Shown here one piece after another: positions 62,145 to 64,000 of a stretch of 64,000 nt of DNA. A program made the position numbers and the translations under genes. How positions within the stretch are numbered: the stretch's first letter is position 1; each line of letters opens with the position of its first letter. The DNA comes from Tissierella sp032104385 (GTDB taxonomy: Bacteria > Bacillota > Clostridia > Tissierellales > Tissierellaceae). Location: the NCBI RefSeq assembly GCF_032104385.1, contig NZ_DAMCHJ010000001.1:343218-407217 (forward strand), written 5' to 3'. The notes below the pieces were generated by a model. That model searched no databases. It was not told the DNA's origin and saw only the letters and a program-made list of their open reading frames with translations.

Positions 62145-63851
62145 TTACATGTCTATGTTATATTTAGAAATCTTTTCATATAGACTTGTCCTGCTGATAT
62201 CTAGAGCATTTGCAGCTAGTGTTTTATTTCCATTAGAAATTATTAAACTATCTATGATAGATTGCTTTTCTACTTCTTCTAAAATAGACTTTAAGCTTTT
62301 CATCTGCTTATTTCGTGTCATCCCTGTAATCTTAGAAGGTAAATGTTCTGGTTTTATTATAGTTTCTTCTTCTAGAAAATTTATAGCTCTTTCTAAAATA
62401 TTTTCTAATTCCCTTACATTACCAGGCCAATCATAGTTCTTTAAATACTCTAATGTATTATCTAATATATTATCTACTCTTATATTTTCACTTTTAGATA
62501 TCTTATCTACTAAATATCTAGAAAGAATGGGTATATCTTCTTTTCTCTCTCTTAGGGGAGGAATTTTTATGCTAACCACATTTAATCTATAATACAAATC
62601 TAATCTAAACATACCTTCAGATACCATTTTTTCTAAATCCTTATTAGTTGCTGCTATGACTCTAACATCAATTTTTTCTGAAAAATTAGAACCTATTCTT
62701 TCTATTTCTTTATCTTGAAGTACCCTCAATAATTTTACTTGCATATTCATAGGTAAATCCCCAATTTCATCTAAGAATATAGTTCCTCCATCTGCTGCCT
62801 TAAACTTACCAATCTTCCCACCTTTTTTAGCACCTGTAAAGGCTCCTTCTTCATAACCAAATAATTCTGATTCTAATAATTCATAAGGAATTGCACCACA
62901 ATTTACTTTTATAAAAGGTGAATCTATACGTCTACTGTTATTATGAATTGCATGAGCAAATAGTTCTTTTCCTGTTCCTGATTCACCTAAAATCAATATA
63001 TTAGAGTTAGTCTTTGCTGCTCTCTTTGTAAGATTTTTCAAACTTTCCATCGGCTTGCTTATGCTTATAATACTATCTAAAGCATATTTAGCTTTGTTTA
63101 CTTTTTTAAATTCATCTTTATATAAATTTAATTCTTTCTCAATTTTATTTATTTTCATATATAATGAATTTAATTCATCTACATCTTTAAATAAAACTTT
63201 ACCTACAGCACCTATTACTTTACCATTTACAAACACTGGGATTCTTGTAGCTATCATTTTTCTACCTTTTATTTCTTGAACTTGTGCTATTTCTGATATT
63301 CCTGTTTTTATTACAATATCCATCCTAGTATTTTCTATAACTTCCCTTACATGTTTTCCTATTGCTTTTTTTCTGTCTACTCCTAAAAACTCTGCATAAG
63401 GATTACTCAACATTTCTATATATCCATCTTTATTTACATATACTATAGCATCATTTGTAGCTTCCATCACCGTATTTAATAAAGAATATGCTTCTATCTC
63501 ATCATCAAACTGTCTAATAATTTTTTTATAAGTATCTAATTTCTGAAAAATTATATAAGCTCCTTCTTTAGTATCATCGTTAGAAATTGCCTTTTTTATT
63601 ACAATAATATCTTTGCCATTATATTTTAATTTCTGGGATTCATGTTTTTTATTAGAATTTAAAAAGGATTTAATATTAAAATTAGATAGGACATTAGATA
63701 GGTTTCTGTTTAGATTGTTTTCATCAAATAATTCTAATATATTTAAAACTTCATTATTAAAAAAACTTATATTACAATATTTATCTACTACTAAAATTCC
63801 TATTTTAAAAGAATTAGCTAGATTATATAAATTTACCCCGTTCTTAGACAT
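62145..63851 (-). CDS. sigma-54-dependent enhancer-binding regulator
   Basis: The regulator is 568 residues. Two sensor regions come first: a divergent PAS (about 8-110) and a clear PAS (about 125-225). A coiled linker leads to the AAA+ domain with Walker A GESGTGKE (about 290), the sigma-54 loop GAFTGA, and Walker B GTIFLDEIGDLP. The Fis-type HTH ends the protein (NKTLAANALDISRTSLYEKI). It is intact. It lies directly upstream of the sigma-54 operon, which it should activate on sensing a ligand through PAS. Confidence 0.94.
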   Translation of the reverse strand: MSKNGVNLYNLANSFKIGILVVDKYCNISFFNNEVLNILELFDENNLNRNLSNVLSNFNIKSFLNSNKKHESQKLKYNGKDIIVIKKAISNDDTKEGAYIIFQKLDTYKKIIRQFDDEIEAYSLLNTVMEATNDAIVYVNKDGYIEMLSNPYAEFLGVDRKKAIGKHVREVIENTRMDIVIKTGISEIAQVQEIKGRKMIATRIPVFVNGKVIGAVGKVLFKDVDELNSLYMKINKIEKELNLYKDEFKKVNKAKYALDSIISISKPMESLKNLTKRAAKTNSNILILGESGTGKELFAHAIHNNSRRIDSPFIKVNCGAIPYELLESELFGYEEGAFTGAKKGGKIGKFKAADGGTIFLDEIGDLPMNMQVKLLRVLQDKEIERIGSNFSEKIDVRVIAATNKDLEKMVSEGMFRLDLYYRLNVVSIKIPPLRERKEDIPILSRYLVDKISKSENIRVDNILDNTLEYLKNYDWPGNVRELENILERAINFLEEETIIKPEHLPSKITGMTRNKQMKSLKSILEEVEKQSIIDSLIISNGNKTLAANALDISRTSLYEKISKYNIDM

Positions 63852-63944
63852 TATTGCCCACTCCTATTTATATTCTAATATAATTATACCATTATATTAT
63901 ATAAATCTAACTTTATTTAAAATATAACATAGTTTATAGGTCAT

Positions 63945-63983
63945 AAAAAAAGCCCTACTACGACCAACGTAATAGAGCTTTTT
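63945..63983. terminator. terminator at the right window end
   Basis: AAAAAGCCCTACTACG and CGTAATAGAGCTTTTT pair with two mismatches. On the minus strand it would end a transcript from beyond the window. No gene is visible in 63984-64000. Confidence 0.65.
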
Positions 63984-64000
63984 ATTAATTTTATGTAGCC

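Noticed and set aside
63936..63951. TAGGTCATAAAAAA as a third copy of the 12/14-kb repeat
   Set aside because: Only the A-rich end matches; the core TTGGTGCTCATTGCG is missing.

Overview
The window looks like chromosomal DNA of a low-GC, anaerobic, amino-acid-fermenting Firmicute, most likely a Clostridia/Tissierellia relative. The reasons are strong AT bias, frequent TTG/GTG starts behind strong Shine-Dalgarno sites, a selenocysteine-containing glycine/betaine-reductase-type protein B, a citrate lyase operon, a serine T-box, GdpP/YybS beside the replication genes, and flavodiiron and rubredoxin proteins. I saw no phage, insertion sequence or CRISPR array. Two loci carry decayed genes: an nhaC-like antiporter and an acr3 arsenite pump.

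Layout. 1-4.1 kb: a partial CobW-type GTPase, two TVP38/TMEM64 membrane proteins with a rhodanese lipoprotein, then arsR - acr3 remnant - arsC, with a perfect palindromic operator in front of arsR. 4.1-5.3 kb: four tRNA genes (Ser, Glu, Thr, Arg) and tadA. 5.3-10.6 kb: nhaC pseudogene, a UroD/MtaA-like methyltransferase, a D,D-carboxypeptidase, a 35-residue membrane peptide and an M1 metallopeptidase. 10.6-14.2 kb: serS with its T-box, then a PTS-IIC-like membrane protein and NiaR with a palindrome between them. 14.3-23.5 kb: a replication/translation block (rpsF-ssb-rpsR; then MazG-like, yybS, gdpP, rplI, dnaB, GNAT, DnaD-like, DnaI-like). 23.5-26.7 kb: a flavodiiron protein and a three-part acyl-CoA dehydrogenase/EtfA/rubredoxin fusion.

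26.8-33 kb: a Pho regulon (pho box, pstS-pstC-pstA-pstB-phoU, PhoB-type regulator, PhoR-type kinase). Its PstS has the two halves of the binding fold in swapped order. 33-42.1 kb: an aminotransferase, then a complete citrate fermentation operon (2HCT transporter, citC, citD, citE, citF, citG, citX, GntR regulator) with two identical operators 20 bp apart in the promoter. 42.6-46.5 kb: DUF951, MscS, a DUF3343 Se/S-carrier-like protein, YedF and two envelope proteins of unknown role. 46.7-49.1 kb: a four-gene envelope/regulatory operon whose last three products carry the same small SHOCT-like hairpin. 49.3-50.8 kb: a MocR regulator.

50.8-56.6 kb: a betaine (or sarcosine) reductase substrate module: a BCCT transporter, a selenoprotein GrdI/F-type subunit with in-frame UGA, a GrdH/G-type subunit, a divergent TetR regulator and palindromic operators. 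56.6-58.6 kb: an alpha/beta hydrolase and a YkvI-like transporter. 58.6-63.9 kb: a sigma-54 module in which an enhancer-binding protein, paired upstream sites and a consensus -24/-12 promoter drive 3-hydroxybutyrate dehydrogenase, a GntP permease and a 3-hydroxyacyl-CoA dehydrogenase.

Overall, the window combines nutrient-sensing uptake (phosphate, citrate, betaine, hydroxy acids), Stickland-type selenium metabolism, and oxygen and metalloid stress functions. Most accessory operons carry a visible operator close to their promoter, so the local regulatory wiring can largely be read from sequence.
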